Origin: Syntrophobacteraceae bacterium CG2_30_61_12
GTDB lineage: Bacteria > Desulfobacterota > Syntrophobacteria > Syntrophobacterales > DSM-9756
Assembly (NCBI GenBank): GCA_001873705.1
Contig: MNZR01000204.1
Coordinates: 1 to 37,705 of the forward strand
Length of the DNA stretch: 37,705 bases
Direction: 5' to 3'
This document shows positions 28,487 through 37,705 of this stretch, in pieces. Position numbers and translations under genes: made by a program. Under the pieces are notes generated by a model that saw only the letters and a list, made by a program, of their open reading frames with translations, ran no database searches and was not told the origin of the DNA. Within the stretch, counting starts at the first letter, position 1. Each line of letters begins with the position of its first letter.

Positions 28487-29383
28487 ATGATCGACATCGC
28501 CGGCACCCTGATTGAAGCCCTGCCCTACATTCGCCGCTTCAGCGGCCAGACCATCGTGATCAAGTACGGCGGCCACGCCATGGTGGATGAAGAGCTGAAA
28601 GAAGGCTTCGCCCAGGACGTGGTGCTGCTGAAATACGTCGGCATCAACCCGGTGGTGGTCCATGGGGGCGGTCCGCAAATCGGCCGAATGCTGGAACGGA
28701 TCGGGAAGAAATCGGATTTCCGGGCCGGTATGCGGGTCACCGATGAAGACACCATGGACATCGTGGAAATGGTGCTGGCCGGTAAGATCAACAAGGAAAT
28801 CGTCAGCCTGATCAACCGCCACGGCGGCCGGGCGGTGGGTTTGAGCGGCAAGGACGGGCGCCTGATCGAAGCGGAAAAGATGCAGATCTTCCGCTATCAG
28901 GGCGACGACCGCCCGCCGGAAATCATCGATATCGGTCTGGTGGGCCAGGTCCGGCGGGTCAACACCGATCTGCTGGAAACGCTCGAGCACAGCCACCACA
29001 TCCCGGTGGTGGCGCCGGTGGGCGGCGGGGACCAGGGTGAAACCTACAACATCAACGCCGATCTGGTGGCCGGCCAGATCGCTTCGGCCCTGAAGGCGAA
29101 AAAGCTCATCTTGATGACCGACGTGGCCGGCGTGCTGGATCGCGATAGCCGGCTCATTTCCACCTTGACCCTTGCGGAAGCGGCCGATCTGCTGCAGGAT
29201 GAAACTTTGAGCGGCGGCATGATCCCCAAGGTGCAGTGCGCTCTGGAGGCGGTTCAGGCCGGAGTGGAAAAGGTCCACATCGTCGACGGCCGGACCCCGC
29301 ACTGTCTGCTGCTGGAAATGTTCACCGACGCCGGCATCGGCACCCAGATCCTGCGCCGGCGCCCCCTGGATCCCGACCACTGA
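28487..29383 (+). CDS. argB: Acetylglutamate kinase
   Basis: [49 protein letters not shown]. Confidence 0.96.
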   Translation: MIDIAGTLIEALPYIRRFSGQTIVIKYGGHAMVDEELKEGFAQDVVLLKYVGINPVVVHGGGPQIGRMLERIGKKSDFRAGMRVTDEDTMDIVEMVLAGKINKEIVSLINRHGGRAVGLSGKDGRLIEAEKMQIFRYQGDDRPPEIIDIGLVGQVRRVNTDLLETLEHSHHIPVVAPVGGGDQGETYNINADLVAGQIASALKAKKLILMTDVAGVLDRDSRLISTLTLAEAADLLQDETLSGGMIPKVQCALEAVQAGVEKVHIVDGRTPHCLLLEMFTDAGIGTQILRRRPLDPDH

Positions 29384-29453
29384 AGCTCGCCGCGGGGCCG
29401 CCGCTGCAACCGATGCCCGGCCGGCTCTGGTATCCGGACCAAAAGGAAAACCC

Positions 29454-30653
29454 ATGACTCAACTGATCGAAACCTGCAACGCCACCATCTGCCGCACCTA
29501 TGCCCGCCTGCCCGTGCTGTTCGTGCGCGGCGAAGGCTGCCGCCTGTGGGACGACACGGGCAAGGAATACCTCGACTTTCTGGCCGGGATCGCGGTCTGC
29601 AACCTGGGTCACAGCCACCCTCTGGTGGCCCGAGCGGTCTGCGAACAGGCGACCACCCTGGTGCACGTGTCCAACCTGTTTTACACCCGACCTCAGATCG
29701 AACTGGCCCGAGAACTCACTCGCCGGTCGTTTGCCGATAAGGTGTTTTTTGCCAACAGCGGCGCCGAAGCCAATGAGGCCGCCATCAAACTGGCGCGAAA
29801 ATACAGCCGTGACCATTTCGGCCCGGGCCGCTTCCACATCATCGCCATGACCAACTCCTTTCACGGCCGCACCCTGGCAACGCTCTCGGCCACCGGCCAG
29901 GCCAAGGTGCACAAGGGCTTTGAACCGCTGGTGGAAGGTTTTTCGTTTGTCCCCTTCGATTCGGTGGAAGCGGTGCGCCAGGCGGTGACGGAACAAACCT
30001 GTGCGGTCCTGGTGGAACCGATCCAGGGGGAAGGCGGGGTGCGTTTTCCGAGCCGCGGGTACCTGCGTGAATTGAAGGAATTCTGCCGCGCTCACAACCT
30101 GCTCCTGATCTTCGACGAAGTTCAGGTGGGCATGGGCCGGACCGGCACCCTGTTCGCCCACGAACAGGAAGAGGTCAACCCGGACATCCTGACACTCGCC
30201 AAGGCGCTCGCCAACGGTCTGCCGATCGGGGCCATGCTGACCCATGACGCCGTGGCCGAAGCCTTCAGCGCCGGCACTCATGCCACCACCTTCGGCGGCA
30301 CCCCGCTGGTCACCCGGGCGGCGCTCACCACCCTGGAAATCATCGCCGAACCGGACTTTCTGGAACGGGTGCGGTCGGTGGGCACCTATTTTCTGCAGCG
30401 GCTGACGCAACTCAAGGAGGCCCACGCCTGCGTGCGCGAAGTTCGCGGCCGCGGCCTGCTGCTCGCCGTGGAACTCGATCGGCCGGCCCAGCCGGTGGTG
30501 GAATACTGCCTGGAGCAGGGTTTTGTGATCAACTGCGTGCAAGACTCGGTGATCCGGCTGGCCCCGCCGCTCATCGTCGAAGAGGACCAGATCGATCGGC
30601 TGCTGCCGGTGCTCGATCGCGCCCTGAGCGAATTGGAGGCGGTTGCGGCCTGA
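29454..30653 (+). CDS. argD: Acetylornithine aminotransferase
   Basis: YLDFLAGIAVCNLGHSHP, FFANSGAEANEAAIKLARKY, FDEVQVGMGRTGTLFAHE, TLAKALANGLPIGAML. Confidence 0.95.
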   Translation: MTQLIETCNATICRTYARLPVLFVRGEGCRLWDDTGKEYLDFLAGIAVCNLGHSHPLVARAVCEQATTLVHVSNLFYTRPQIELARELTRRSFADKVFFANSGAEANEAAIKLARKYSRDHFGPGRFHIIAMTNSFHGRTLATLSATGQAKVHKGFEPLVEGFSFVPFDSVEAVRQAVTEQTCAVLVEPIQGEGGVRFPSRGYLRELKEFCRAHNLLLIFDEVQVGMGRTGTLFAHEQEEVNPDILTLAKALANGLPIGAMLTHDAVAEAFSAGTHATTFGGTPLVTRAALTTLEIIAEPDFLERVRSVGTYFLQRLTQLKEAHACVREVRGRGLLLAVELDRPAQPVVEYCLEQGFVINCVQDSVIRLAPPLIVEEDQIDRLLPVLDRALSELEAVAA

Positions 30654-30729
30654 GCGGCAGCCGCGGAGCGCCGGGGCGCCTGGAGCGGCACCGTGAAGCA
30701 AGCCCCGGAGCGCGTTGAAAGGATACGTT

Positions 30730-31650
30730 ATGAAGCGAGATTTCTTGAGCATTTGGGATTTTACCCGGGACCAACTGGAACACCTGCTCGACCAGGCTCG
30801 CACCCTAAAGGCGCAGGCAGCGGCGGGACCCCTGCCCCGGTCCCTGGACGGCAAGGTCCTGGGCCTTTTGTTCGTGAAACCCTCGACCCGCACCCGGGTT
30901 TCGTTTGAAGCGGCCATGTATCGGCTCGGCGGCCAGTGCCTGTTTCTCACCACCCAGGACACCCAACTCGCGCGCCAGGAACCGCTGCGCGACACGGCCC
31001 GGGTCCTGTCGCGCTACCTCGATGCCCTGGTGGTCCGCACCTACGCTCACCAGGACGTGGTGGAACTGGGCCGCTGGGCTTCCATTCCGGTGATCAACGG
31101 CCTCACCGACCTGCTCCATCCCTGCCAGGTGATGAGCGATCTTTTGACCCTGAGCGAAATCCGCGGCCGCATCGACGACCTCAAGGCGGCCTGGATCGGC
31201 GACGGCAACAACGTCGCCCATTCCTGGATCCACGCCGCCGGCCGGCTGGGATTCACCCTTTACCTGTCCTGCCCGGCCGGCTATTGGCCGGATGCCCGTT
31301 TGATCCACAAGGTGCAACAGGAAGGCAGCGGTACTCTGGTGTTTTGCGACGATCCCCGGGACGCGGTGAAAGCGGTGGATGTGATCAATACCGACGTGTG
31401 GGCGAGCATGGGCCAGGAAGCGGAAGCGGAAACGCGCCGGCGCGTGTTCCAGCCGTTCCAGGTGAACGCCGAACTGGTCCAGGCGGCCCCCGCCCACGCC
31501 GTGGTGATGCATTGTCTGCCGGCCCATCGCGGGGAAGAAATCACCGACCAGGTGATCGAAGGCCCCCGGTCGGTGGTGTTCGATCAGGCCGAAAACCGGC
31601 TCCATTTTCAGACCGCGCTGCTGGACCGGCTGCTCCAGCGCACCCTGTAG
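30730..31650 (+). CDS. argF: Ornithine carbamoyltransferase
   Basis: FVKPSTRTRVSFEAAMYRLGG, DLLHPCQVMSDLLT, HCLPAHRGEEITDQVIEG. Confidence 0.96.
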   Translation: MKRDFLSIWDFTRDQLEHLLDQARTLKAQAAAGPLPRSLDGKVLGLLFVKPSTRTRVSFEAAMYRLGGQCLFLTTQDTQLARQEPLRDTARVLSRYLDALVVRTYAHQDVVELGRWASIPVINGLTDLLHPCQVMSDLLTLSEIRGRIDDLKAAWIGDGNNVAHSWIHAAGRLGFTLYLSCPAGYWPDARLIHKVQQEGSGTLVFCDDPRDAVKAVDVINTDVWASMGQEAEAETRRRVFQPFQVNAELVQAAPAHAVVMHCLPAHRGEEITDQVIEGPRSVVFDQAENRLHFQTALLDRLLQRTL

Positions 31651-31677
31651 TCCCCGTTAACCCTGGAGTTGATCAAG

Positions 31678-32895
31678 ATGAAAGTGAACAAAGTCGTTCT
31701 GGCCTATTCCGGAGGGCTCGACACCTCCATCATCCTCAAGTGGCTGATCCAGACCTATGACTGCGAAGTGGTGGCCTTCGCCGCCGATCTCGGACAGGGC
31801 GACGAACTGGACGCGATTAGAGACAAGGCACTCAAAACCGGCGCAATCAAGGCCCGAGTCGAAGACCTCAAGGAAGAATTCGTTCGCGACTACGTGTTTC
31901 CGGCGTTTCGCGCCAACGTCATTTATGAAGGCCAATACCTGCTGGGGACTTCCATCGCCCGCCCGCTCATCGCCAAACGCCAGATCGAAATCGCCCACGA
32001 GGAAGGGGCCGATGCGGTGAGCCACGGCGCTACCGGCAAGGGCAACGACCAGGTCCGGTTTGAACTCACCTACACGGCGCTCGACCCGCACATCAGGGTG
32101 ATCGCCCCCTGGCGCGAATGGGATTTCAATTCCCGCCAGGCGCTCCTGGATTTCGCCCGCAAGCACCGGATCCCGGTCCCGGTGACCCAGGAAAAGCCTT
32201 ACAGTTGCGACAGCAACCTGCTGCACATCAGCTATGAAGGTGGGGTGCTGGAAGATCCCTGGAACGAACCGGACCCGACCATGTTCACCCTGACCCAGGC
32301 TCCGGAAGCCGCTCCCGACCAGCCACAGGTGATCGAAATCCAGTTCGAACGCGGCGATCCGGTGGCGGTCGACGGGGTGCGCCTGAGCCCCGCGCGGATG
32401 CTGGAGCATCTCAACCAACTCGGGGGCCGGCACGGGATCGGCCGGGCCGATGTGGTGGAAAGCCGGTTTGTCGGGATGAAATCGCGCGGCGTCTACGAAA
32501 CCCCCGGCGGCACCATTCTGCGCACCGCCCACCGGGCGATGGAATCCATCACCATGGACCGGGAAGTGATGTTCCTGCGCGATTCCCTTATTCCCGTATA
32601 CGCCAGATTGATCTATAACGGTTTCTGGTTCGCGCCGGAACGGCGCCTCCTGCAGCAACTGGTGGATCAGTCCCAGGACAGCGTCGAGGGGCTGGTCCGG
32701 GTTAAACTCTACAAGGGCGGCTGCTACGTCACCGGGCGCAAATCCGATCGTTCGCTCTACGACCCCGCCTTCGCCACCTTTGAAGAAGACGCGGTCTACC
32801 AGCAGAGCGATGCCGCCGGCTTCATCCGATTGCAGGGGCTGCGCCTGCGCATCGCTAGTCTGCTCGAAGCCCGCCGCGGCGGCCCGGGCGCCTGA
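31678..32895 (+). CDS. argG: Argininosuccinate synthase
   Basis: [48 protein letters not shown]. Confidence 0.97.
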   Translation: MKVNKVVLAYSGGLDTSIILKWLIQTYDCEVVAFAADLGQGDELDAIRDKALKTGAIKARVEDLKEEFVRDYVFPAFRANVIYEGQYLLGTSIARPLIAKRQIEIAHEEGADAVSHGATGKGNDQVRFELTYTALDPHIRVIAPWREWDFNSRQALLDFARKHRIPVPVTQEKPYSCDSNLLHISYEGGVLEDPWNEPDPTMFTLTQAPEAAPDQPQVIEIQFERGDPVAVDGVRLSPARMLEHLNQLGGRHGIGRADVVESRFVGMKSRGVYETPGGTILRTAHRAMESITMDREVMFLRDSLIPVYARLIYNGFWFAPERRLLQQLVDQSQDSVEGLVRVKLYKGGCYVTGRKSDRSLYDPAFATFEEDAVYQQSDAAGFIRLQGLRLRIASLLEARRGGPGA

Positions 32896-33025
32896 TTACC
32901 GTTGCAGCTTCCAGGCCCGGTCCCGGCTGCGGCCGCGGCCAGGCACGGCACGAGCGATCGCACTTCCGGAGCTGTGGCTGCCCCAGACCAAAGGCCGAGA
33001 GTTCACAGTCAGGGAGAACCCATTC

Positions 33026-34426
33026 ATGTCGGAAAAACTTTGGCAGGGCCGCTTCGAACAGCCCACCGATAAGATCGTTGAAGGCTATACCGCCTCGATC
33101 CAGTTCGACAGCCGCCTGTATCGCTACGACATCGAGGGCAGCATCGCCCACTGCCGCATGCTGGCCGAATGCCGGATCATTTCCCATGAGGAAGCGTCGC
33201 GGATCGTCGAGGGACTGGGCGAGATCCAGCGGGAAATCGAACGCGGCTCCCTGGTGCTCGATGCGTCCCAGGAAGACATCCACATGGCCATCGAGCAGCG
33301 GCTCATGCAAAAGATCGGCGAGACCGGCGGCAAGCTGCATACGGCGCGCAGCCGCAACGACCAGATCTGCCTCGACATGCGTCTTTACCTGCGTGATGTG
33401 CTGACCCTCACCGGCACCCAGTTGCTCGATCTGGAACTGGCCCTGGTCACCCTGGCCGAAACCCACCTGGGCACGGTGCTGCCGGGTTTCACCCATCTCC
33501 AGCACGCCCAACCGGTGCTCCTTTCCCATCACCTGATGGCCTATTACGAGATGTTTCGGCGCGACCACCAGCGCTTCAGCGAATGCCTCAAGCGCACCAA
33601 CGTGCTGCCGCTGGGAAGCGCCGCACTAGCCGGTACCACGTTCCCGATCGATATGGAAAAAACCGCGGCCCTGCTGAACTTCCCCGCGGTGGTTCGAAAC
33701 AGCCTGGACGCCGTGAGCGATCGCGACTATCTGCTGGAATTCCTCGCCGCCGCCGCCATTGCCATGATGCATGTGAGCCGACTGGCGGAAGAATTGATCC
33801 TCTGGTCCAGCAGTGAATTCAAGTTCATCGATATCAGCGATGCATTCTGCACCGGTTCCAGCATCATGCCGCAGAAGAAGAACCCGGATGTGCCTGAACT
33901 GATGCGCGGGAAAACCGGGCGTGTCTACGGCAATCTGATCGCCCTCTTGACCACCACCAAAGCCCTACCGCTGGCCTACAACCGCGATCTCCAGGAAGAT
34001 AAGGAACCGGTGTTCGATACCGCGGACACCCTGTTCGCCACCCTACGCCTGCTCACCAAACTGCTGCCGGAAATTGAGTTCCACACCGAGCGCATGCGGA
34101 CCATGGCCGAAGCCGGCTTCACCCTGGCCACGGAACTGGCCGATTACCTGGTGCGCAAGGGCGTCCCGTTCCGCCGCGCGCACCATGCGGTGGGCCAGAT
34201 CGTGCATCACTGCATCGAAGGCGGCAAGGCCCTGCACCAGTGTCAACTGGATGAGTTGAAGGGCTTCCACAAGGCCTTCGACGCCGACGTCTTCGATTGC
34301 CTGACCCTGGAGAGCGCCGTCGATCGCCGCCAGTCCATCGGTGGTACCGCCACGGTTCGGGTCCAACAGGCCATCGAAGAGGCGCGTTCGGAATTGGCCG
34401 CCAAACGAACCCGACTTGATGGGTGA
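33026..34426 (+). CDS. argH: Argininosuccinate lyase
   Basis: LWQGRFEQPTDKIVEGYTASI, HTARSRNDQICLDMRLY, GSSIMPQKKNPDVPELMRGKTGRVYG. Confidence 0.97.
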   Translation: MSEKLWQGRFEQPTDKIVEGYTASIQFDSRLYRYDIEGSIAHCRMLAECRIISHEEASRIVEGLGEIQREIERGSLVLDASQEDIHMAIEQRLMQKIGETGGKLHTARSRNDQICLDMRLYLRDVLTLTGTQLLDLELALVTLAETHLGTVLPGFTHLQHAQPVLLSHHLMAYYEMFRRDHQRFSECLKRTNVLPLGSAALAGTTFPIDMEKTAALLNFPAVVRNSLDAVSDRDYLLEFLAAAAIAMMHVSRLAEELILWSSSEFKFIDISDAFCTGSSIMPQKKNPDVPELMRGKTGRVYGNLIALLTTTKALPLAYNRDLQEDKEPVFDTADTLFATLRLLTKLLPEIEFHTERMRTMAEAGFTLATELADYLVRKGVPFRRAHHAVGQIVHHCIEGGKALHQCQLDELKGFHKAFDADVFDCLTLESAVDRRQSIGGTATVRVQQAIEEARSELAAKRTRLDG

Positions 34427-34461
34427 CCCAAGGTCCCCTGGAATGTGAAGCGGAGCGCTCC

Positions 34462-35556
34462 ATGGTTCAGTCTCCCAAGGGCCTCGCCGGACTGCGCATG
34501 GCGCTGCTGGCGTGGCTGATTTTGGCGGTCGCGGCCTGTGGCAGCAAAACCCTGCCGCGCCCCATCGACGAACAGGCCAAGCCGGAAATCGCCACCATCA
34601 CCGCCCAGGTGAAAAACGCCCAGGTTCTGCTCAACTGGACCCTGGCCGCGCCGCTGCCTGGGGACCAGAAGGCCGGAACCCATGCCTTCGCCGTTAACCG
34701 GGCCGTCATCGACCCCCAGACCGATTGCCCCGAATGCCCACCGGCCGCCGCCGAACGGGTGGCGGAACTGGAAGCCGCCGCGGCCGCTTCCGGGACCCAG
34801 CCGGAGCTTAAAACCTTTTCCTGGACCGATAAGACCAGCAAGACCGGAGCCACTTATCGCTACCAGGTGGTGCTCCTGGATTCCAAGCAGCGCCCGCTCG
34901 GCCGCTCCGAGCCGGTGCAGGCGACCCTGCTCTCCCCCCCCGCGGCACCCCGCAAGCTGAAGACCACCGTCGAGGCCAAGGGCATCCTGTTGCAGTGGCA
35001 ACCGCCCAAGCGGCCCAAACAGAGCAAGCAGAGCAAAGCGAAAGGGGAGCAACCGGCGGCGCTGCGCTTCGTGGTGGAACGCAGCAATGGCCCCGCCGGT
35101 TGGGCCGTGGTCAGCACCGAACCGATCCAGGGCAACAGTTTTCTCGACTCCGCGGTGGCCGACGGCGGCAACTACGCCTACCGGGTGATTTCCCTGCTGG
35201 ATCAGCAGGGGGTCTATGTGTGGGGGGAGAGCGCCGAAAGCCGAGTGGTGGTTGCCGCCAAACAGATGAAACCGCCGCCGCCGCAAACCGTCTGGGTGAT
35301 TCCGGACCAGGGCAAACTGCAAATTCACTGGACGCTGAGCGAAGGCGCCACCACCGGCTACCACGTCTACCGCAAACAAGACGGCGAAATCTCGCGGCTC
35401 ACCCTGACCCCGATTGCGGCGCCGCCGTTCGTGGACGACAACGCCGCCGCCAATACCGTTTATTCCTATGCGGTATCGGCCGTGGCTCCTCAGGAACCGC
35501 ACGAGGAAGGTCTGTTGTCCAAATGGGTGGAATTTCGCAATCTCGCGTTTCAATAG
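34462..35556 (+). CDS. Putative lipoprotein with fibronectin type III-like segments
   Basis: Lipobox LLAWLILAVAACGS; FN3-like segments with APRKLKTTVEAKGILLQWQPP and YRVISL / YSYAVSAVAP. Confidence 0.8.
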   Translation: MVQSPKGLAGLRMALLAWLILAVAACGSKTLPRPIDEQAKPEIATITAQVKNAQVLLNWTLAAPLPGDQKAGTHAFAVNRAVIDPQTDCPECPPAAAERVAELEAAAAASGTQPELKTFSWTDKTSKTGATYRYQVVLLDSKQRPLGRSEPVQATLLSPPAAPRKLKTTVEAKGILLQWQPPKRPKQSKQSKAKGEQPAALRFVVERSNGPAGWAVVSTEPIQGNSFLDSAVADGGNYAYRVISLLDQQGVYVWGESAESRVVVAAKQMKPPPPQTVWVIPDQGKLQIHWTLSEGATTGYHVYRKQDGEISRLTLTPIAAPPFVDDNAAANTVYSYAVSAVAPQEPHEEGLLSKWVEFRNLAFQ

Positions 35557-35642
35557 TGGATTGATTTTTTCCACCAACCCAAGCTATCGTCAGGCACCGA
35601 GCGAACCAGCGCCTGACGCACACGGAAAGGCGGCCGGCGGCA

Positions 35643-36497
35643 ATGACGCCTGTGCTCCAGGCCGTGGCCTTCACTAAAATGACCGGCTGCGGCAACGACT
35701 TCATCATCATCGATAACCGGCGCGCCGAACTGAACGCCTTCGAACCCGCGGCCCTCGCTCGAAGCCTTTGCCGCCGACGGCTTTCGGTGGGAGCCGACGG
35801 CTTGATCCTGATCGAAACCGATCCCGAGGTGGATTTCCGCTGGCGCTTTTTCAACTGCGACGGCAGCGAAGCGGAAATGTGCGGCAACGGCGCCCGCTGC
35901 GCCGCCCGCTACGCTTTTCTGAAAGGCATCGTAACCGCCCGGCGGCTGAGCTTCCGCACCCTGGCCGGGATCATCCGGGGGGAAATCTTGAGCGACTCCC
36001 GGGTCAAGGTGCGGATGACCAGCCCCCTGCCCTGCTCCGCCCCGCTGGCGCTCACCATCGACGGGGAAGCTTTCAGCTGCCACTCGATCGATACCGGGGT
36101 CCCGCATGCGGTGGTGTTCCTGGAAGATGCGGAACGGCTGCGCGCCTTCGACCTAGACTGCTGGGGCCGGGCGTTGCGGCGGCATGCGGCCTTCGCCCCC
36201 CAAGGCACCAATGTCGATTTCGTCGCCGTGCTGGATTCCGGGAATTTGGCCGTACGCACCTACGAACGCGGCGTCGAACAGGAAACCCTGGCCTGCGGCA
36301 CCGGCGCGATCGCCGCCGCGCTGATTGCTTCCAATCGTCACGGCCTGGGTTCGCCGCTGCGGGTAACCACCAGCGGCGGCGAGGTCCTCACCATTCACTT
36401 TCAGCGGACGGCCGATCGATTTACCGAGGTTTACCTGGAAGGCGAGGCTAAAGTCGTTTATGAAGGACAACTGGGGGATCCACTAACCGTTGATTGA
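35643..36497 (+). CDS. dapF: Diaminopimelate epimerase
   Basis: FTKMTGCGNDFIIIDNR, GSEAEMCGNGARCAARY, ETLACGTGAIAAAL (both catalytic Cys present). Confidence 0.96.
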   Translation: MTPVLQAVAFTKMTGCGNDFIIIDNRRAELNAFEPAALARSLCRRRLSVGADGLILIETDPEVDFRWRFFNCDGSEAEMCGNGARCAARYAFLKGIVTARRLSFRTLAGIIRGEILSDSRVKVRMTSPLPCSAPLALTIDGEAFSCHSIDTGVPHAVVFLEDAERLRAFDLDCWGRALRRHAAFAPQGTNVDFVAVLDSGNLAVRTYERGVEQETLACGTGAIAAALIASNRHGLGSPLRVTTSGGEVLTIHFQRTADRFTEVYLEGEAKVVYEGQLGDPLTVD

Positions 36498-36509
36498 GGG
36501 GAGGTTGTC

Positions 36510-37385
36510 ATGTTTCAGGGAGCCTTTGTGGCCATCGTCACGCCGTTTTCAAACGGGAGCGTGGACGAAGACGGGCTGCGGGAGCTGATCGAATTTCAAA
36601 TCGCCTCCGGCACCCACGGCATTGTGCCCTGCGGCACCACCGGCGAATCCGCCACACTCAGCCATGAAGAACACGAGCGGGTGATTGAAATCACCGTGGA
36701 CCAGGTCAAAGGCCGCGTTCCGGTGGTGGCCGGGACCGGTTCCAACAACACCGCCGAAGCCATCCGCCTCACCCGACATGCCAAAAACTGCGGCGCCGAC
36801 GGCGCTCTCATGATCGCCCCCTACTACAACAAACCGACCCAGGAAGGGCTCTATCAGCACTTCAAGACGGTGGCCGCGGCGGTGGCCATTCCGATCATCG
36901 TCTACAACATCCCGGGCCGCAGCGCCGTCAACATAGCGCCGGACACCCTGGCCCGGCTCTCCAGGATCGATAACATCATCGGGGTCAAGGAAGCGGCCGG
37001 CTCGATCAAGCAGGTAACGGAAATCATCACTCAGTGCGAACCGGGCTTCACCGTGCTGGCGGGCGAGGACTACATCACCTTCCCGCTCCTGTGCGTCGGC
37101 GGCAAGGGGGTGATATCGGTGGTTTCCAACGTGGCCCCCGGAGACATGGCGAACCTGTGCCGGCTATTCTTCGACGGCCAAATGAGCGCGGCGCGGGAAC
37201 TCTATTACCGGCTGCTGCCGCTCTGTGATGCCATGTTCGTGGAAACCAACCCGGCCCCGGTGAAAACGGCGCTGGCCCTGATGGGTAAGATCAAGAGCGC
37301 GGAACTGCGGCTCCCGCTGGTGGCCATGCAACCCCAGAATGTCGACCGACTGCGGCAGGCGCTGAGCGCCTACGGCATTTTGTAG
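36510..37385 (+). CDS. dapA: 4-hydroxy-tetrahydrodipicolinate synthase
   Basis: GAFVAIVTPFSNGSVDEDGLRELIEFQI, GTTGESATLSHEEH, YYNKPTQEGLYQHF, IIVYNIPGRS, GVKEAAGS. Confidence 0.97.
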   Translation: MFQGAFVAIVTPFSNGSVDEDGLRELIEFQIASGTHGIVPCGTTGESATLSHEEHERVIEITVDQVKGRVPVVAGTGSNNTAEAIRLTRHAKNCGADGALMIAPYYNKPTQEGLYQHFKTVAAAVAIPIIVYNIPGRSAVNIAPDTLARLSRIDNIIGVKEAAGSIKQVTEIITQCEPGFTVLAGEDYITFPLLCVGGKGVISVVSNVAPGDMANLCRLFFDGQMSAARELYYRLLPLCDAMFVETNPAPVKTALALMGKIKSAELRLPLVAMQPQNVDRLRQALSAYGIL

Positions 37386-37410
37386 GCGGCGGTGAACCGA
37401 AAACGAATCC

Positions 37411-37554
37411 ATACCGGTTAAGGGCAAAAAGTTTCGTTTCGGCTGCGCTCTTTCCCGGGAGCGCGGGCATCTTGCCTGGAAGCATGGGCAACCTGCCCGG
37501 GAGCGCGGGCATCTTGCCCGCTCTTGGTAATGAACCATTTTATCCTAAACCAGT
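37411..37554 (-). repeat. Dispersed TIR-type element, copy C, with an internal 21-bp tandem expansion (3 units)
   Basis: Reverse orientation: ataccggttaagggcaaaaagtttcg ... tatcctaaaccagt ends. Interior contains ggcaagatgcccgcgctcccg / ggcaggttgcccatgcttcca / ggcaagatgcccgcgctcccg. Confidence 0.8.
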
Positions 37555-37589
37555 CCAGCAACAGTGCGGTTTCCGCACGGGAGGCAGCA

Positions 37590-37705
37590 ATGATTCGGGC
37601 AGCAATAGCCGGCATAGCGGGCCGGATGGGCAGTCGCATTGCCACCTTGATCGAACAGAGCGAAGGCATCGAACTGGCGGGCGGCTTCGACCATCCCCAG
37701 CATCC
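37590..37705 (+). CDS. dapB: 4-hydroxy-tetrahydrodipicolinate reductase, N-terminal fragment (runs off window)
   Basis: Translation MIRAAIAGIAGRMGSRIATLIEQSEGIELAGGFDHPQH; G-x-x-GRMG dinucleotide motif; RBS ggaggcagca; follows dapA. Confidence 0.88.
   Translation, partial: MIRAAIAGIAGRMGSRIATLIEQSEGIELAGGFDHPQH

Noticed and set aside
29322-30995. Minus-strand ORF of 557 aa
   Set aside because: Antisense to argD and its neighbours; no domain signatures.
34243-35577. Minus-strand ORF of 444 aa
   Set aside because: Antisense to the FN3-like lipoprotein gene; Gly/Arg/His-rich shadow ORF.
37461-37523. 21-bp tandem repeats considered as a CRISPR array
   Set aside because: Units are directly contiguous, diverged and lack spacers; no cas genes nearby.
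37164-37669. Small minus-strand ORFs with 'RARCPRSR' / 'MPALPGKMPALPGKSA' repeats
   Set aside because: These are translations of the dispersed non-coding repeat (copy C), not proteins.

Overview
GC-rich bacterial chromosomal window, probably Desulfobacterota/deltaproteobacterial judging by gene content and synteny (inference). Most of it is housekeeping. From left to right: a two-gene minus-strand module (PHP-like/SMC-type ATPase plus AlbA_2/Schlafen-type ATP-binding protein) resembling phage-defence genes; a NifA-type sigma-54 activator; an SDR and aldehyde dehydrogenase pair; an orphan VapB-like antitoxin with a VapC stub; split type II secretion genes (gspE, gspG and a GspC-like protein); an MBL hydrolase; efp-epmA; a MEMO-family protein; an operon of TPR lipoprotein, LolB-like lipoprotein, Mut7-C-like protein and coiled-coil protein; a MogA-like protein; a HEAT-like protein; a divergent EF-G paralog; xerC-hslV-hslU; argBDFGH; a FN3-like lipoprotein; and dapF-dapA-dapB (dapB runs off the edge). 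The most interesting items are: (1) the PHP-like/SMC ATPase + AlbA_2 candidate defence operon, with an altered first PHP motif; (2) a dispersed ~100-140 bp element with terminal inverted repeats, found in intergenic gaps after gene ends; (3) a REP-like palindrome whose two copies show a compensatory base-pair change; (4) a Mut7-C protein that appears to have lost active-site acidic residues; (5) the truncated vapC abutting gspE. All calls come from reading the sequence and translations; no database search was run.
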